From: Sphingobacteriia bacterium
Lineage (GTDB): Bacteria > Bacteroidota > Bacteroidia > Chitinophagales > Chitinophagaceae
Assembly: GCA_004294135.1 (NCBI GenBank)
Contig: RDZY01000007.1
Span: forward strand, 1-64,000
Reading direction: 5' to 3'
DNA: 64,000 bases
Positions 9,763 through 18,596 of this stretch are shown here, piece after piece (positions within the stretch are counted from its first letter, which is position 1; each line of letters starts with the position of its first letter). A model generated the notes under the pieces. That model was given only the letters and a program-made list of their open reading frames with translations. It was not told the DNA's origin and ran no database searches. The translations under genes were made by a program, and so were the position numbers.

Positions 9763-10665
9763 ATGGTGAGGGTTATTAAAAAAAGGATATTGTTTACACT
9801 GATGGGGCTGGTAATATTGTTGGGTTGCGAGAAAGATATAACTTTTGAGCCATTGCAACAGGAATCCAAATTGGTGGTGGACGCAGAAATCGAAAATGGG
9901 CGACCTCCCATTGTTGTGCTTTCTAATTCACTCAATTATTTTTCTACCATTGATACTGCTGCATTATTCAATTCTTTTGTAAAAAATGCCGTCGTAAATA
10001 TTTTCGATGGCACCAAAAAACATACACTCCGTTACTTTGAATTTCGTTCTTCTAATGGAATCCGTTATGCTTTCTATACCAATGATCCGGCTGATCCTTC
10101 AGGTGTACTTTTAGGAGCAGAAGGGAAAACCTACCGCCTTACTATTGAAACAGGAGGAAAGCTTTACAATAGCACCACCACCATTCCAAATATTACCAAG
10201 AAAGTTGATTCACTTTGGTGGAAATCGGTTCCGAATAGACCAGTGAATGATAGTTTTAGGGTATTAATGGCTAGGATCACTGATCCTCCGGGATTGGGTA
10301 ATTATATCCGTTATTTTACCAAAGTAAATAGTGAAGATTTTCTACCCGGCTTTAACAGTGTTTACGATGATGTTGTAATAGATGGGAAGACTTATAATAC
10401 CGATGTAGATAAGGGCGTAGATAAAAATCGGATACTTGAAAGAGAGAATTTCGGCTTTTTTAAAAGCGGAGATACGGTCACCGTGCGGCTTAGTAATATT
10501 GATAAAGCCAGTTTTGATTTCTGGCGTACATGGGAATTTACTTTCCAATCTATCGGTAACCCTTTCTCGGCACCTGGTATTGTAACCGGAAATATTAATA
10601 ATGGAGCATTGGGTGCATTCTGTGGATATGGATCACAGTATCGGCGTATTATTATCCCCAAATAA
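9763..10665 (+). CDS. DUF4249 family lipoprotein
   Basis: A 300-residue predicted lipoprotein. The N-terminus has basic residues, a hydrophobic segment and a lipobox (ILLGC, Cys at ~24), then CEKDITFEPLQQESKLVVDAEI, the typical opening of DUF4249. Members are beta-rich envelope proteins that in Bacteroidota often sit next to TonB-dependent receptors; no receptor is adjacent here, so this copy is an orphan. The molecular function is unknown. It follows the rpoD terminator and precedes trxB, which seems to have its own promoter. Confidence 0.8.
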   Translation: MVRVIKKRILFTLMGLVILLGCEKDITFEPLQQESKLVVDAEIENGRPPIVVLSNSLNYFSTIDTAALFNSFVKNAVVNIFDGTKKHTLRYFEFRSSNGIRYAFYTNDPADPSGVLLGAEGKTYRLTIETGGKLYNSTTTIPNITKKVDSLWWKSVPNRPVNDSFRVLMARITDPPGLGNYIRYFTKVNSEDFLPGFNSVYDDVVIDGKTYNTDVDKGVDKNRILERENFGFFKSGDTVTVRLSNIDKASFDFWRTWEFTFQSIGNPFSAPGIVTGNINNGALGAFCGYGSQYRRIIIPK

Positions 10666-10710
10666 AATAAGATGGTGAAAAATCATTCACGTGGTTATGC
10701 CGTTGAACAA

Positions 10711-10718
10711 TACATTTG
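10711..10718 (+). promoter_or_regulatory. Candidate -7 element of trxB
   Basis: TACATTTG is an exact match to TAnnTTTG and ends 21 bases before the chosen trxB ATG (10740), a normal leader length. No TTG is seen about 20 bases upstream, so only the -7 half is supported. Confidence 0.45.
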
Positions 10719-10739
10719 TTGACCGAAAAAAATTGGATT

Positions 10740-11684
10740 ATGGAACAAGGAGTAGTAGAAAAAGTATCAGTATTGATTATTGGGTCTGGTCCCGCAGGTT
10801 ATACAGCCGCTATTTATGCAGCGCGCGCCAATATGAAACCATTGTTGTATCAAGGCATACAGCCGGGGGGGCAACTAACCATTACTACCGAAGTAGAAAA
10901 TTATCCAGGCTATCCCGATGGTATTCAAGGCCCAGAAATGATGGTTCATTTTGAAAAACAGGCTGCAAGAATGGGGACAGATATACGGTATGGACTGGCA
11001 ACAAAAGTGGACTTTAGTGCAACTCCTTTTAAGGTTTGGATTGATGAAGAAAAAGAAATACACGCCGATTCAGTCATTATATGCACCGGTGCTTCTGCAA
11101 AATGGTTGGGACTGCCCAGTGAAGAGCGATTGAATGGATTTGGCGTTAGTGCTTGCGCTGTATGCGATGGTTTTTTCTTTAAAGGAAAGGAAGTAGCCAT
11201 TGTAGGTGCAGGGGATACTGCTGCAGAAGAAGCATTGTATTTAAGTAAACTATGCACAACGGTTCATATGTTTATAAGAAAAGATAAAATGAAAGCCAGT
11301 AAAGTGATGCAGGATAGGGTATTGGCTTCACCCAATATTAAAGTATATTGGAATACCGATACAGATGAAATTTTAGGAGAGAAGAAAGTAGAAGCCGTAC
11401 GTATTAAAAATAGCCAGACCCTTCAAACTCAAGATATTCCAATAAGTGGATTCTTTGTAGCCATTGGTCACCAACCCAATAGCCATATTTTCAACGGATG
11501 GATTAATATGGATGAAACAGGTTATATCTTAACCCAACCTGGCACCACCAAAACAAATATAGAAGGGGTATTTGCAGCAGGGGATGTGCAAGATAAAAAC
11601 TATCGACAAGCAGTTACAGCAGCCGGAAGCGGTTGTATGGCGGCACTAGATGCGGAACGTTACCTAACTGCAAAAGGGCACTAA
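10740..11684 (+). CDS. trxB: Thioredoxin-disulfide reductase
   Basis: An FAD enzyme that reduces thioredoxin with NADPH in the cytoplasm. The 314-residue protein shows the FAD-binding GSGPAGYTAAIYAAR near the N-terminus, the redox pair in CAVC (Cys139 and Cys142), the NADPH-binding GAGDTAAEEA and the C-terminal FAD motif GVFAAGDVQD. The active site is CAVC rather than the E. coli CATC; I believe this is common in the phylum. ATG 10740 was preferred to a TTG at 10716 because that TTG lies inside the -7 element. It probably heads a unit with folB and the following genes. Confidence 0.95.
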   Translation: MEQGVVEKVSVLIIGSGPAGYTAAIYAARANMKPLLYQGIQPGGQLTITTEVENYPGYPDGIQGPEMMVHFEKQAARMGTDIRYGLATKVDFSATPFKVWIDEEKEIHADSVIICTGASAKWLGLPSEERLNGFGVSACAVCDGFFFKGKEVAIVGAGDTAAEEALYLSKLCTTVHMFIRKDKMKASKVMQDRVLASPNIKVYWNTDTDEILGEKKVEAVRIKNSQTLQTQDIPISGFFVAIGHQPNSHIFNGWINMDETGYILTQPGTTKTNIEGVFAAGDVQDKNYRQAVTAAGSGCMAALDAERYLTAKGH

Positions 11685-11732
11685 GGTTTGGCGGAATTTT
11701 AATAAAAATGCTAGATTGTTAACCAAGGATAT

Positions 11733-12092
11733 ATGATGAAAATTCACCTTAGCAAGCTCTACTTCTTTGCATTCCACGGAATTTATGAAGAAGAGCGCTT
11801 ATTGGGTAATGACTTTGAAGTAAATATTGAAGTAGGATTCGCACCTGCTTCCTTGCCAGTACTTCATATTAAAGATACCATCAACTATGTGGATGTTTAC
11901 GGACTTGTGAAAAAGCGCATGTCCATACCCACCGCCTTATTAGAAACACTGGCTACGGATATTGCCATTGCTATTTTGGCACAGTTTTCTCTTGCTGAAC
12001 AAGTATTCATCTCCATCGATAAGGTTCGTCCACCCATTGAACAATTCAAGGGACGATTGGGAGTATCTTTTGAACTTAAAAGAAACAAATAA
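11733..12092 (+). CDS. folB: Dihydroneopterin aldolase FolB
   Basis: A 119-residue enzyme of folate biosynthesis that cleaves 7,8-dihydroneopterin to 6-hydroxymethyl-dihydropterin and glycolaldehyde. Visible family features are the opening LSKLYFFAFHGIYEEER, the segment DTINYVDVYGLVKK, LLETLATDIA, and the C-terminal KVRPPIEQFKGRLGVSFE. The length is normal for FolB. Two Met codons open the frame and either could be used. Its stop overlaps the start of the next gene by one base (TAATG), suggesting translational coupling with a TPR protein of no obvious folate role. Confidence 0.93.
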   Translation: MMKIHLSKLYFFAFHGIYEEERLLGNDFEVNIEVGFAPASLPVLHIKDTINYVDVYGLVKKRMSIPTALLETLATDIAIAILAQFSLAEQVFISIDKVRPPIEQFKGRLGVSFELKRNK

Positions 12093-12853
12093 TGCGGCTG
12101 CGATTTTTATTGTTATTTACGGTGCTTTTTTACAGGTCCCAGTTGCTATCAGCCCAAGATATTGACTTGCTGTTTAAAGAAGCTGATAATTTAGAAAGGG
12201 TTCAAAAAGAAGCCGATGCGCTGGAGAAATACAAGCAAATACTCGTATTAGAGCCTGCCAATATTAAGGCATTGGTAAAAGCGGCCGAGTTGGCTGTTTC
12301 TAATGGTTCAAGGTCACCAAAAAGCAATGATACACGCCTATTCTACGAATCGGCATTGGCTTACGCAAAGCGAGCCATTGCCGCTGATGCCAATAATGCC
12401 GATGCCAACTACGCAATGGCAATGGCCTGTGGAAGGTTGACGGACGTGGAGACTGAGAATAAAAGAATCGTAGCCTTGGTGAAAGACGTAAAACTTTACG
12501 CTGACAAAGCTGTTTCTGTAAATCCAAATCACGCCAAAGGCAATTATACATTGGGCAAATGGCATTATGAAATGGTTACTTTATCTGGCTTCAAAAAAGC
12601 TGCAGTAAAATTATTTTATGGTGGCTTACCCGATGGAGACCTAGATAAAGCTATTTTGTATATGGAAAAGTGTAAGTCGCTGGCTCCTTATTTTGTGGCG
12701 AATCAACTGGATCTGGCAAAAGCATACAAAGAAAATAGACAACCCGCCAAAGCCATTGAATTATTGGAGAAAGTAGTTAAATTGCCTACCAGAACTGCGG
12801 ATGATGCAGCCCTTAAAACTGCAGCAGCCAATTTACTAGCATCATTACAATAA
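12092..12853 (+). CDS. Exported tetratricopeptide-repeat protein
   Basis: A 253-residue protein with an N-terminal signal peptide (LLLFTVLFYRSQLLSAQ) followed by TPR-like helical pairs: KYKQILVLEPANIKALVKAAEL, YAKRAIAADANNADANYAMA, ADKAVSVNPNHAKGNYTLG, and a last repeat with YKENRQPAKAIELLEKV. It should act as a periplasmic or envelope-associated scaffold; no catalytic residues are seen. It overlaps folB by one base and lies 6 bases before the acyl-CoA-binding gene, so it is in the same transcriptional unit. The specific role is unknown. Confidence 0.8.
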   Translation: MRLRFLLLFTVLFYRSQLLSAQDIDLLFKEADNLERVQKEADALEKYKQILVLEPANIKALVKAAELAVSNGSRSPKSNDTRLFYESALAYAKRAIAADANNADANYAMAMACGRLTDVETENKRIVALVKDVKLYADKAVSVNPNHAKGNYTLGKWHYEMVTLSGFKKAAVKLFYGGLPDGDLDKAILYMEKCKSLAPYFVANQLDLAKAYKENRQPAKAIELLEKVVKLPTRTADDAALKTAAANLLASLQ

Positions 12854-12859
12854 ACCTTT

Positions 12860-13117
12860 ATGCATTTAACTGAATTATTTCAAGGAGCTGTAGCCAACAG
12901 CAAAACATTGCTTCAAAAGCCTGATAATGATATTTTATTAAAATTATATGGACTGTTTAAGCAAGCTACAGAAGGTGATAATGAGCAGGATGGCCCCGCC
13001 AACGCCTTCGATTTTGTGGCTAAATTTAAACACGAAGCTTGGGCTAAACTAAAGGGACTAACCAATGAAGCTGCTATGCAGCAGTATATTGATTTGGTGA
13101 ATCAGCTCAAAGGCTAG
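12860..13117 (+). CDS. Acyl-CoA-binding protein (ACBP family)
   Basis: An 85-residue four-helix protein that binds long-chain acyl-CoA esters in the cytoplasm. It matches the compact eukaryotic-type ACBP pattern: LLKLYGLFKQATEGD in helix 2, the FDFVAKFKHEAWAKLKGL segment with the conserved Lys/Trp, and the C-terminal AMQQYIDLVNQL. ACBP is widespread in eukaryotes but patchy in bacteria. It follows the TPR gene by 6 bases and shares its last four bases (CTAG) with the convergent MATE gene, so both stop codons overlap. Confidence 0.9.
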   Translation: MHLTELFQGAVANSKTLLQKPDNDILLKLYGLFKQATEGDNEQDGPANAFDFVAKFKHEAWAKLKGLTNEAAMQQYIDLVNQLKG

Positions 13118-14469
13118 ATATTCATCTTTTTCCATTTATCGCTTTTCATATACCAGAATGAAGGAATAAACATGATGGCCCAATACAACCATTCACTTCC
13201 CCATCCCCAAGTAATGGACAGATTCATTTTTTCCAATACGATGTAAACGTATAGCATATAAAAAACTATGGTAGCAATTTCTGTGTAAAGATTCATTTTT
13301 GAATTACCTGTTCCCGTAACTGCACTTACCCATACTACGGCTACTGACATTAAAATCATGGCGAACGATACAATTCTGAGTACAGGAATACCGGCGGTGA
13401 TAAAGTCTTCTCCTTGTCCGTATATTCCCAGAAATGCCCTAGGAAATAAGTTTAAGAATATAAATACTACCACAGCGAAACCGATACTCCATTTCAGAAT
13501 TCGGTAAATTAAAGGCATTACAGTTTCTTTTTTATCCTGCCCAATTACATTGCTCACCATGGTATTGGTTGTAGCGGCAAATGCCCAAGTAAAGCACCCG
13601 AAAAAACCAAATAGGTTGCGCATGGTATTGGAAATGGCCAAATCTCTTGCACCATGATGCTCAATAAGAATATAAAAATATTCCCAGCTCATAATGCTGA
13701 TAAGGTGCTGTAAAATAAGTGGATAAGATTGTGTAAGTATTAATTGGGTATATGCTTTTTGATAGGTTACCTTCTTAAAAATCTGCATTTTTTTACTAAT
13801 TCCATTGAATCTTATCACCAGAAATACGGCAAATAAGCCCGCAAACTCAGCAATGATAGAAGCATAGGCTGCGCCATTGAAACCTAGGTTGGGCATACCC
13901 ATTTTGCCGTAAATAAAGCCATAGTCGAAAAATACATTCACCACTGCTTCAGATGCAGTTCCCAGTATCAGCAGTTTGCTTTGGTTAATACCCACCAATA
14001 GTGCATTCCGCATTTGATAAATGTACAGAATGGGTAGTCCCAAAATTCTAATATACAAAAAGTGGATGGCCATTTGAATGCCTTCTTCATCGTGAAGCGA
14101 CCATTTAAGTACCATTGGAGCAACCAACCAAGTGAGTAGAATACCCAAGAAGGCAAATACCATTGCAATTCTTACACCATGCCAAAAAAGGGTTCCTATT
14201 TCATCTATCCTGTTTTCACCAGCCCTTCTTGAAATTAATGCCTGTAAACCATTGTTTAATCCATTTCCGACTACCGCAAATAGTAAATAATAAACCCCAG
14301 TAATTCCCGCAATGCCCAGTTGCTTTTGACCCAAACCACCCAGAAAAATATTGTTGGTGATAAAATTTAGTTGTGGAACTATAATAGAAGCAGAAATGGG
14401 CAATGCAATGCGAAGAATTTGCCTATTGCCTGTGTCGATCTTCAAATTCATTGAATTGTTACTACTCAT
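13114..14469 (-). CDS. MATE family efflux transporter
   Basis: A ~451-residue multidrug and toxic-compound exporter with twelve predicted membrane segments in two homologous halves. The first half begins RIALPISASIIVPQLNFITNNIFLGGLG, the second around SYPLILQHLISIMSWEYFYILI. It would export drugs or metabolites driven by H+ or Na+. The longest frame starts at 14571, but that would place the start upstream of a perfect TAnnTTTG element (14479-14486); I use ATG 14469, and ATG 14451 is a fair alternative. It is convergent with the ACBP gene and divergent from the DUF3822 gene. The substrate cannot be read from the sequence. Confidence 0.9.
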   Translation of the reverse strand: MSSNNSMNLKIDTGNRQILRIALPISASIIVPQLNFITNNIFLGGLGQKQLGIAGITGVYYLLFAVVGNGLNNGLQALISRRAGENRIDEIGTLFWHGVRIAMVFAFLGILLTWLVAPMVLKWSLHDEEGIQMAIHFLYIRILGLPILYIYQMRNALLVGINQSKLLILGTASEAVVNVFFDYGFIYGKMGMPNLGFNGAAYASIIAEFAGLFAVFLVIRFNGISKKMQIFKKVTYQKAYTQLILTQSYPLILQHLISIMSWEYFYILIEHHGARDLAISNTMRNLFGFFGCFTWAFAATTNTMVSNVIGQDKKETVMPLIYRILKWSIGFAVVVFIFLNLFPRAFLGIYGQGEDFITAGIPVLRIVSFAMILMSVAVVWVSAVTGTGNSKMNLYTEIATIVFYMLYVYIVLEKMNLSITWGWGSEWLYWAIMFIPSFWYMKSDKWKKMNI

Positions 14470-14478
14470 AATGAAGCG

Positions 14479-14486
14479 CAAAGTTA
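14479..14486 (-). promoter_or_regulatory. Candidate -7 element of the MATE gene
   Basis: On the minus strand this reads TAACTTTG, an exact match to TAnnTTTG. It ends 9 bases before ATG 14469, so transcription would start a few bases before that codon or use ATG 14451 with a ~22-base leader. No -33 TTG is seen at the ideal distance. Confidence 0.45.
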
Positions 14487-14563
14487 GTATTTTGAAGGGT
14501 GAGCTGTATCTATCTTGGTTCGTTAATGCTTTTTTATATATTATTGCAGCGTAATTAGCGTGA

Positions 14564-15406
14564 ATGGCCATTAAAAAAGCAGGTTTTTATCAGGAGGATC
14601 CCATCAGTGGTTCTGCATTTCAACTCTTTATTGAGCTGGATGATCAGGAATTGATGTGCATGTCTAAGTCAATCGAGAGTGGACTGGTTGTTGCTTTTGA
14701 ACTCTTTAGTCTAGAAAAAGATGCCAATGAAGATTGGAATGATATATTTTATGAGATTAAAACAATCTCCAAATTATTCAACCAAACTTTTAAACAGGTT
14801 ACCTGCTATTTCAATACCGTTGAAGCCGTGTTGGTACCAGAGAAATACTTGACTGCTACTTCTGCTGAAGATTATTTGAATCTTATTTACGGAGAAAGCA
14901 ATCGGATGGAAGTGAAGTACGAAAAGCTGAGCAGTACCAAAGTATTCATCAATGCTTACCGAATTAGAAAATCATTGTCAGAATTACTGAGTAGACAATT
15001 TATTATTTTTCAGACTGCTCATGTCTACTCTTCTTTGTTGAATGATATTATGAGTAGGGATATTGTACAGGAACAGTTTGTTAAAATACAGTGCTATACC
15101 CAACATTTTATATTGGCTATTTGGAAGGGGGGGCGACTGCAAATGGTGCAGACCTTTAAATTTATTACTGCCGAAGATGCTATGTATTTTGTGTTAAGAG
15201 CAACCCAACAATTTGCTATTGATCCTACTGCTGCTGTGCTGGAATTTAGTGGGATGCTTGATATGGAGGCTGATCTGTACAAGCAATTGAAAAACTTGTA
15301 CACCCATTTTGAATTGGATCTTCTTCAACCTACTGGTATTTTTAGTACCGTATTATTAGAGTATCCCAATTATTATTTTACACCATTTTACAAATTATCG
15401 GTATGA
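14564..15406 (+). CDS. DUF3822 family protein
   Basis: A 280-residue protein of a Bacteroidota family. It has an ASKHA-like look (LFIELDDQELMCMSKS..., later HFILAIWKGGRLQMVQTFKF and a C-terminal LEFSGMLDMEADLYKQL region). No signal peptide is visible. DUF3822 genes are commonly found just before rsmD in this phylum, and here the stop overlaps the rsmD start by four bases (ATGA), implying translational coupling. A ribosome-linked role is plausible from context only. The function is not established. Confidence 0.8.
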   Translation: MAIKKAGFYQEDPISGSAFQLFIELDDQELMCMSKSIESGLVVAFELFSLEKDANEDWNDIFYEIKTISKLFNQTFKQVTCYFNTVEAVLVPEKYLTATSAEDYLNLIYGESNRMEVKYEKLSSTKVFINAYRIRKSLSELLSRQFIIFQTAHVYSSLLNDIMSRDIVQEQFVKIQCYTQHFILAIWKGGRLQMVQTFKFITAEDAMYFVLRATQQFAIDPTAAVLEFSGMLDMEADLYKQLKNLYTHFELDLLQPTGIFSTVLLEYPNYYFTPFYKLSV

Positions 15407-15942
15407 GGATTATTTCCGGACAGTGGGGTGGAAGAAAAATACATCCCCCGGCAAATATGCCTAATACGCGGCCAACCACTGATATTGCAAAAGAGGGACT
15501 TTTTAATATACTCCAAAGCAGGATGAGTTTTGATGGCATTACTACTTTGGATTTATTTGGGGGCACTGGTTGTATCAGCTATGAACTTGCGTCTCGTGGT
15601 GCAACGGAGTTGACCATTGTTGAGAAAGACCTTGTGATGCATGGCTTTATTCGTAAGAATGCCGATATGCTAGGGATTAAAAATGTGCAATTACTGAAAT
15701 TAGATGTTTTTGTGTTTTTGCAGACCTGCACCAATCAATATGATTTTATTTTCGCCGGGCCTCCTTATGCATTGGGATCTATTGATGAATTGCCTAAGCT
15801 GATTACCAGCAGAAAATTAATTGCACCCGGTGGCTTTTTTGTGTTGGAACATACCCCTCGAAATGCCTACGAAAAGTTTGAAGGCTTTTCCTTTGTCAGG
15901 AATTATGGCACTACGCTTTTCTCTTTTTTTACTGCACTATAA
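15403..15942 (+). CDS. rsmD: 16S rRNA (guanine966-N2)-methyltransferase RsmD
   Basis: A 179-residue class I SAM methyltransferase that modifies G966 of 16S rRNA. It shows the RsmD opening MRIISGQWGGRKIHPP, TRPTTDIAKEGLFNIL, the SAM-binding motif LDLFGGTGCISYELASRGA and the acidic VEKD after strand 2. The catalytic loop, usually [DN]PPY, reads AGPPYAL here, so the expected Asp/Asn is Gly. Whether this is a family variant or an activity change cannot be judged from one sequence. It overlaps the DUF3822 gene by four bases. Confidence 0.9.
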   Translation: MRIISGQWGGRKIHPPANMPNTRPTTDIAKEGLFNILQSRMSFDGITTLDLFGGTGCISYELASRGATELTIVEKDLVMHGFIRKNADMLGIKNVQLLKLDVFVFLQTCTNQYDFIFAGPPYALGSIDELPKLITSRKLIAPGGFFVLEHTPRNAYEKFEGFSFVRNYGTTLFSFFTAL

Positions 15943-15970
15943 TCGTTAATAAATAAGCAGAGGTGCTGGG

Positions 15971-16705
15971 TTAATCTACTTGACTCGGATGTCGTTCTCT
16001 TCCAGATTTACCTTCATTAAATGAGAATAGTAGGGTGGTTTGTAAAAAATTCTTCCACTGTTCTTTTCCAAGCCCGAAATAGTCAAAACGATTCACCAAT
16101 CCTGTTTGAACCGTAAGTAGATCGTTGATATCATAACCCACCAATACACTCAATCGATTTTGCTCAAAAAAATTGCCCCTATTGCTTAAAAAAATCTCAT
16201 TCGAAAAGCTCAGATACCAAGTATTATTTTCAACAATGGGCTTGTTAATGGGAATGATTGCGTTGAGCCTGTAACGAAATCTATTTCTGTATCCGCTGCT
16301 GGTAAATCGCTGTTCAAATCGGTAACGGTGTTCCAACTTTACGCGAGAGAGATAATTATTAAGTATGAGTTGTTGCCATAACCTAAATTCACTATTTATT
16401 ACGGGAGATTTAAAGTCGCCATCAGGTTGGTAAGTAGTATAATGCCCCATAGCAGCAACAAGACTTATTTTTTTCGGAAAGTTATATCCAATACCTCCTT
16501 TGTATTCTTGGTAATTGAAATGGTGATAAGCTTGCTGCGAGCGAAGTTGGGTTTCAAAAAAAACATTCCATTTAGTGTTAATGGTATACCTACCTGTGGC
16601 TACATTCCAAGTACCTAAGCCTGGTGTTTGGGCATCAGTATTGGTAGTGCAAAAAACAAAAAAAGCCATCCAGAAGCAGGCTTTTTTTAAATATTGATCC
16701 ATCAT
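15971..16705 (-). CDS. DUF2490 family outer-membrane protein
   Basis: A 244-residue protein with a signal peptide (AFFVFCTTNTDAQ) followed by the DUF2490 pattern: GTWNVATGRYTINTKWNVFFETQLRSQ, repeated amphipathic strands such as HRYRFEQRF and NRFRYRLNAIIPIN, and a last strand near FLQTTLLFSF. These proteins are predicted small outer-membrane beta-barrels of unknown function. The gene starts 11 bases after the E2 gene on the same strand and may be cotranscribed, although no functional link is evident. The C-terminal tail is short and charged. Confidence 0.82.
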   Translation of the reverse strand: MMDQYLKKACFWMAFFVFCTTNTDAQTPGLGTWNVATGRYTINTKWNVFFETQLRSQQAYHHFNYQEYKGGIGYNFPKKISLVAAMGHYTTYQPDGDFKSPVINSEFRLWQQLILNNYLSRVKLEHRYRFEQRFTSSGYRNRFRYRLNAIIPINKPIVENNTWYLSFSNEIFLSNRGNFFEQNRLSVLVGYDINDLLTVQTGLVNRFDYFGLGKEQWKNFLQTTLLFSFNEGKSGRERHPSQVD

Positions 16706-16716
16706 TTATTCAGCCT

Positions 16717-18540
16717 TTATAAGTAATGGAACCATTGTTTGTTGATGTCCCATTTCTCGAATTCTTTGGCTACTTCGGATAAGAAGCTGGCACCAATACT
16801 TCCATCTACAATTCTATGATCGTAGCTGAGAGATAAATACATCATGTGACGAATAGCAATGGTATCACCTTCTGGTGTTTCAATCACCATTGGGCGCTTT
16901 TTAATAATGCCTACCGCCATAATAGCTACCTGAGGCATATTGATGATGGGGGTTCCCATTAAGCTACCAAAACTGCCTACATTGGTAAGTGTGAAAGTGC
17001 CGCCAGTAGTATCTTCTGGCTTTAGGCGACCATTTCTGGCAGCATCAGCAAGTGAGTTTACTGCCTTACTTAGTCCCACTATATTCATCTGATCCGCTCC
17101 TTTAATAACAGGTACAATCAAATTACCAGAGGGTAATGCAGTGGCCATGCCAATATTAATGTCTTTTTTCAGGATGATTTTGTCGCCATCTAATGAACAG
17201 TTAATATAAGGGAAACGCTTAATTACACTGGCAATACACTCTATAAATATGGGTGTGAAAGTGAGTTTGGTGCTTTCTCTTTGTTCAAATTCTTTCTTTA
17301 TTTTCTCTCTCCATAATACCATATTGGTTACATCTGCTTCGGCAAAGCTGGTAACGTGGGGACTGGTATGTTTGCTCTCTACCATATGTTTGGCAATAAG
17401 CTTACGCATACGATCCATCTCAACAATTTCGGTAGCTCCAGTCAATATAATAGCCGAAGGGTCAGGTATAATTCCCGATGGTATTATTGCTTTATTCACT
17501 ACAGGTAAACTGGTTACTGGTGGGGTGTATAAAGGAGCTGATGGCGTTATAGGATTGGGTGCTATTTCAGTAGGCGCAGTATAAATAGGTGCTGTTTGTA
17601 CTGTAGCCATGATAGGAGCAGTTGGTGCAGCAGGTATATTTACTGGCTCAGGAATAGTAACTGGTATGGCCGAAATTGCAGGTGCTGGTACTTGTGCAGA
17701 TGCAATTTCGGCAACTGGTGTTGCGATTTGTGGTGGCATTGCTACCTCAACTATTGGTTCAATAGGAGTAGGTATTGGCATTACTTCAGGTACCACAGCA
17801 GCGGCAATAGGTGCTGGCGCCGTAATAATGGGTGCTGGCGCCATAACAATGGGTGCTGCAACTGCTGGTATAGGTTGTGGTGCTGTAAATACTGGTTGTT
17901 GTGGCGCAGGTTGATATACTGGAATTCTTCCTGCTTTTTTATCTACAATATATTGTAAAATATCTCTTTTAGAAACACGGTTGTCGTTACCAGTCCCTGG
18001 AATCCGCTCTAATTCGCTCAGACTAACACCTTCACTATTGGCAATATTTAAAACCAAGGGCGAATAAAATCTGTTTGAAGCGGGCTTTACCATTAATTCA
18101 ATTACGGGGGAAGCGGGTGTGTATGGAACTTCGGGTATGGGTGGTGCAGACATTTCAACCACAGGCGCAATTGGGGTTGGTATTGTTGGTGCTTCAACCA
18201 CAGGTGCTGGAGGTATAGCTATTGGTGCAGCTACTGCTGTTATTGGCGCAACTATTGGAGCGGCATGAGCGGGGTTTGGTGCAACTGTTGCAGCAGCACT
18301 GGCTAATTCAATTCGTGCAATTACAGTCCCGATGGGGACTATATCATTTACATTAAATAAAATTTCTTTAATGATACCCTCATATGTGGACGGAACTTCA
18401 CTGTCAACTTTGTCAGTCGCAATGTCTAACACAGTCTCGTCAAGCTTAACAAGATCGCCTACATTCTTATACCATTTAAGAATGGTTGCTTCCATAATAC
18501 TTTCGCCCAATTTGGGCATCACCAATTCAGCTATTGCCAT
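16717..18540 (-). CDS. 2-oxoacid dehydrogenase E2 (dihydrolipoamide acyltransferase)
   Basis: The acyltransferase core of a 2-oxoacid dehydrogenase complex. The N-terminal lipoyl domain (1-80) has its lipoylated Lys44 in DIATDKVDSEVP. A Pro/Ala/Ile linker (~80-155) leads to the peripheral-subunit binding domain (~158-195, ERIPGTGNDNRVSKRDIL). A second linker of ~170 residues rich in Ala, Pro and Ile follows. The catalytic domain (~370-607) carries His575 in SYDHRIVDG. At 607 residues it is longer than most one-lipoyl E2 proteins because of the linkers. No E1 or E3 gene is adjacent, so the substrate (2-oxoglutarate, branched-chain or pyruvate) stays open. Confidence 0.92.
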   Translation of the reverse strand: MAIAELVMPKLGESIMEATILKWYKNVGDLVKLDETVLDIATDKVDSEVPSTYEGIIKEILFNVNDIVPIGTVIARIELASAAATVAPNPAHAAPIVAPITAVAAPIAIPPAPVVEAPTIPTPIAPVVEMSAPPIPEVPYTPASPVIELMVKPASNRFYSPLVLNIANSEGVSLSELERIPGTGNDNRVSKRDILQYIVDKKAGRIPVYQPAPQQPVFTAPQPIPAVAAPIVMAPAPIITAPAPIAAAVVPEVMPIPTPIEPIVEVAMPPQIATPVAEIASAQVPAPAISAIPVTIPEPVNIPAAPTAPIMATVQTAPIYTAPTEIAPNPITPSAPLYTPPVTSLPVVNKAIIPSGIIPDPSAIILTGATEIVEMDRMRKLIAKHMVESKHTSPHVTSFAEADVTNMVLWREKIKKEFEQRESTKLTFTPIFIECIASVIKRFPYINCSLDGDKIILKKDINIGMATALPSGNLIVPVIKGADQMNIVGLSKAVNSLADAARNGRLKPEDTTGGTFTLTNVGSFGSLMGTPIINMPQVAIMAVGIIKKRPMVIETPEGDTIAIRHMMYLSLSYDHRIVDGSIGASFLSEVAKEFEKWDINKQWFHYL

Positions 18541-18596
18541 ACTGTACTACTGTTTAACGTGGGTAATCCGGTATTTATTTGAACTGTTAGATAGTT

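Noticed and set aside
17520..17900. Short repeated units that look at first like a CRISPR or tandem repeat array
   Set aside because: Units are codon-phased GGTGCT-like blocks encoding Ala/Pro/Ile of the E2 linker; there are no spacers.
17596..17958. Plus-strand reading frames rich in Gly, Ile, Cys and Trp, opposite the E2 gene
   Set aside because: They are antisense readings of the low-complexity Pro/Ala linker and have no family resemblance.
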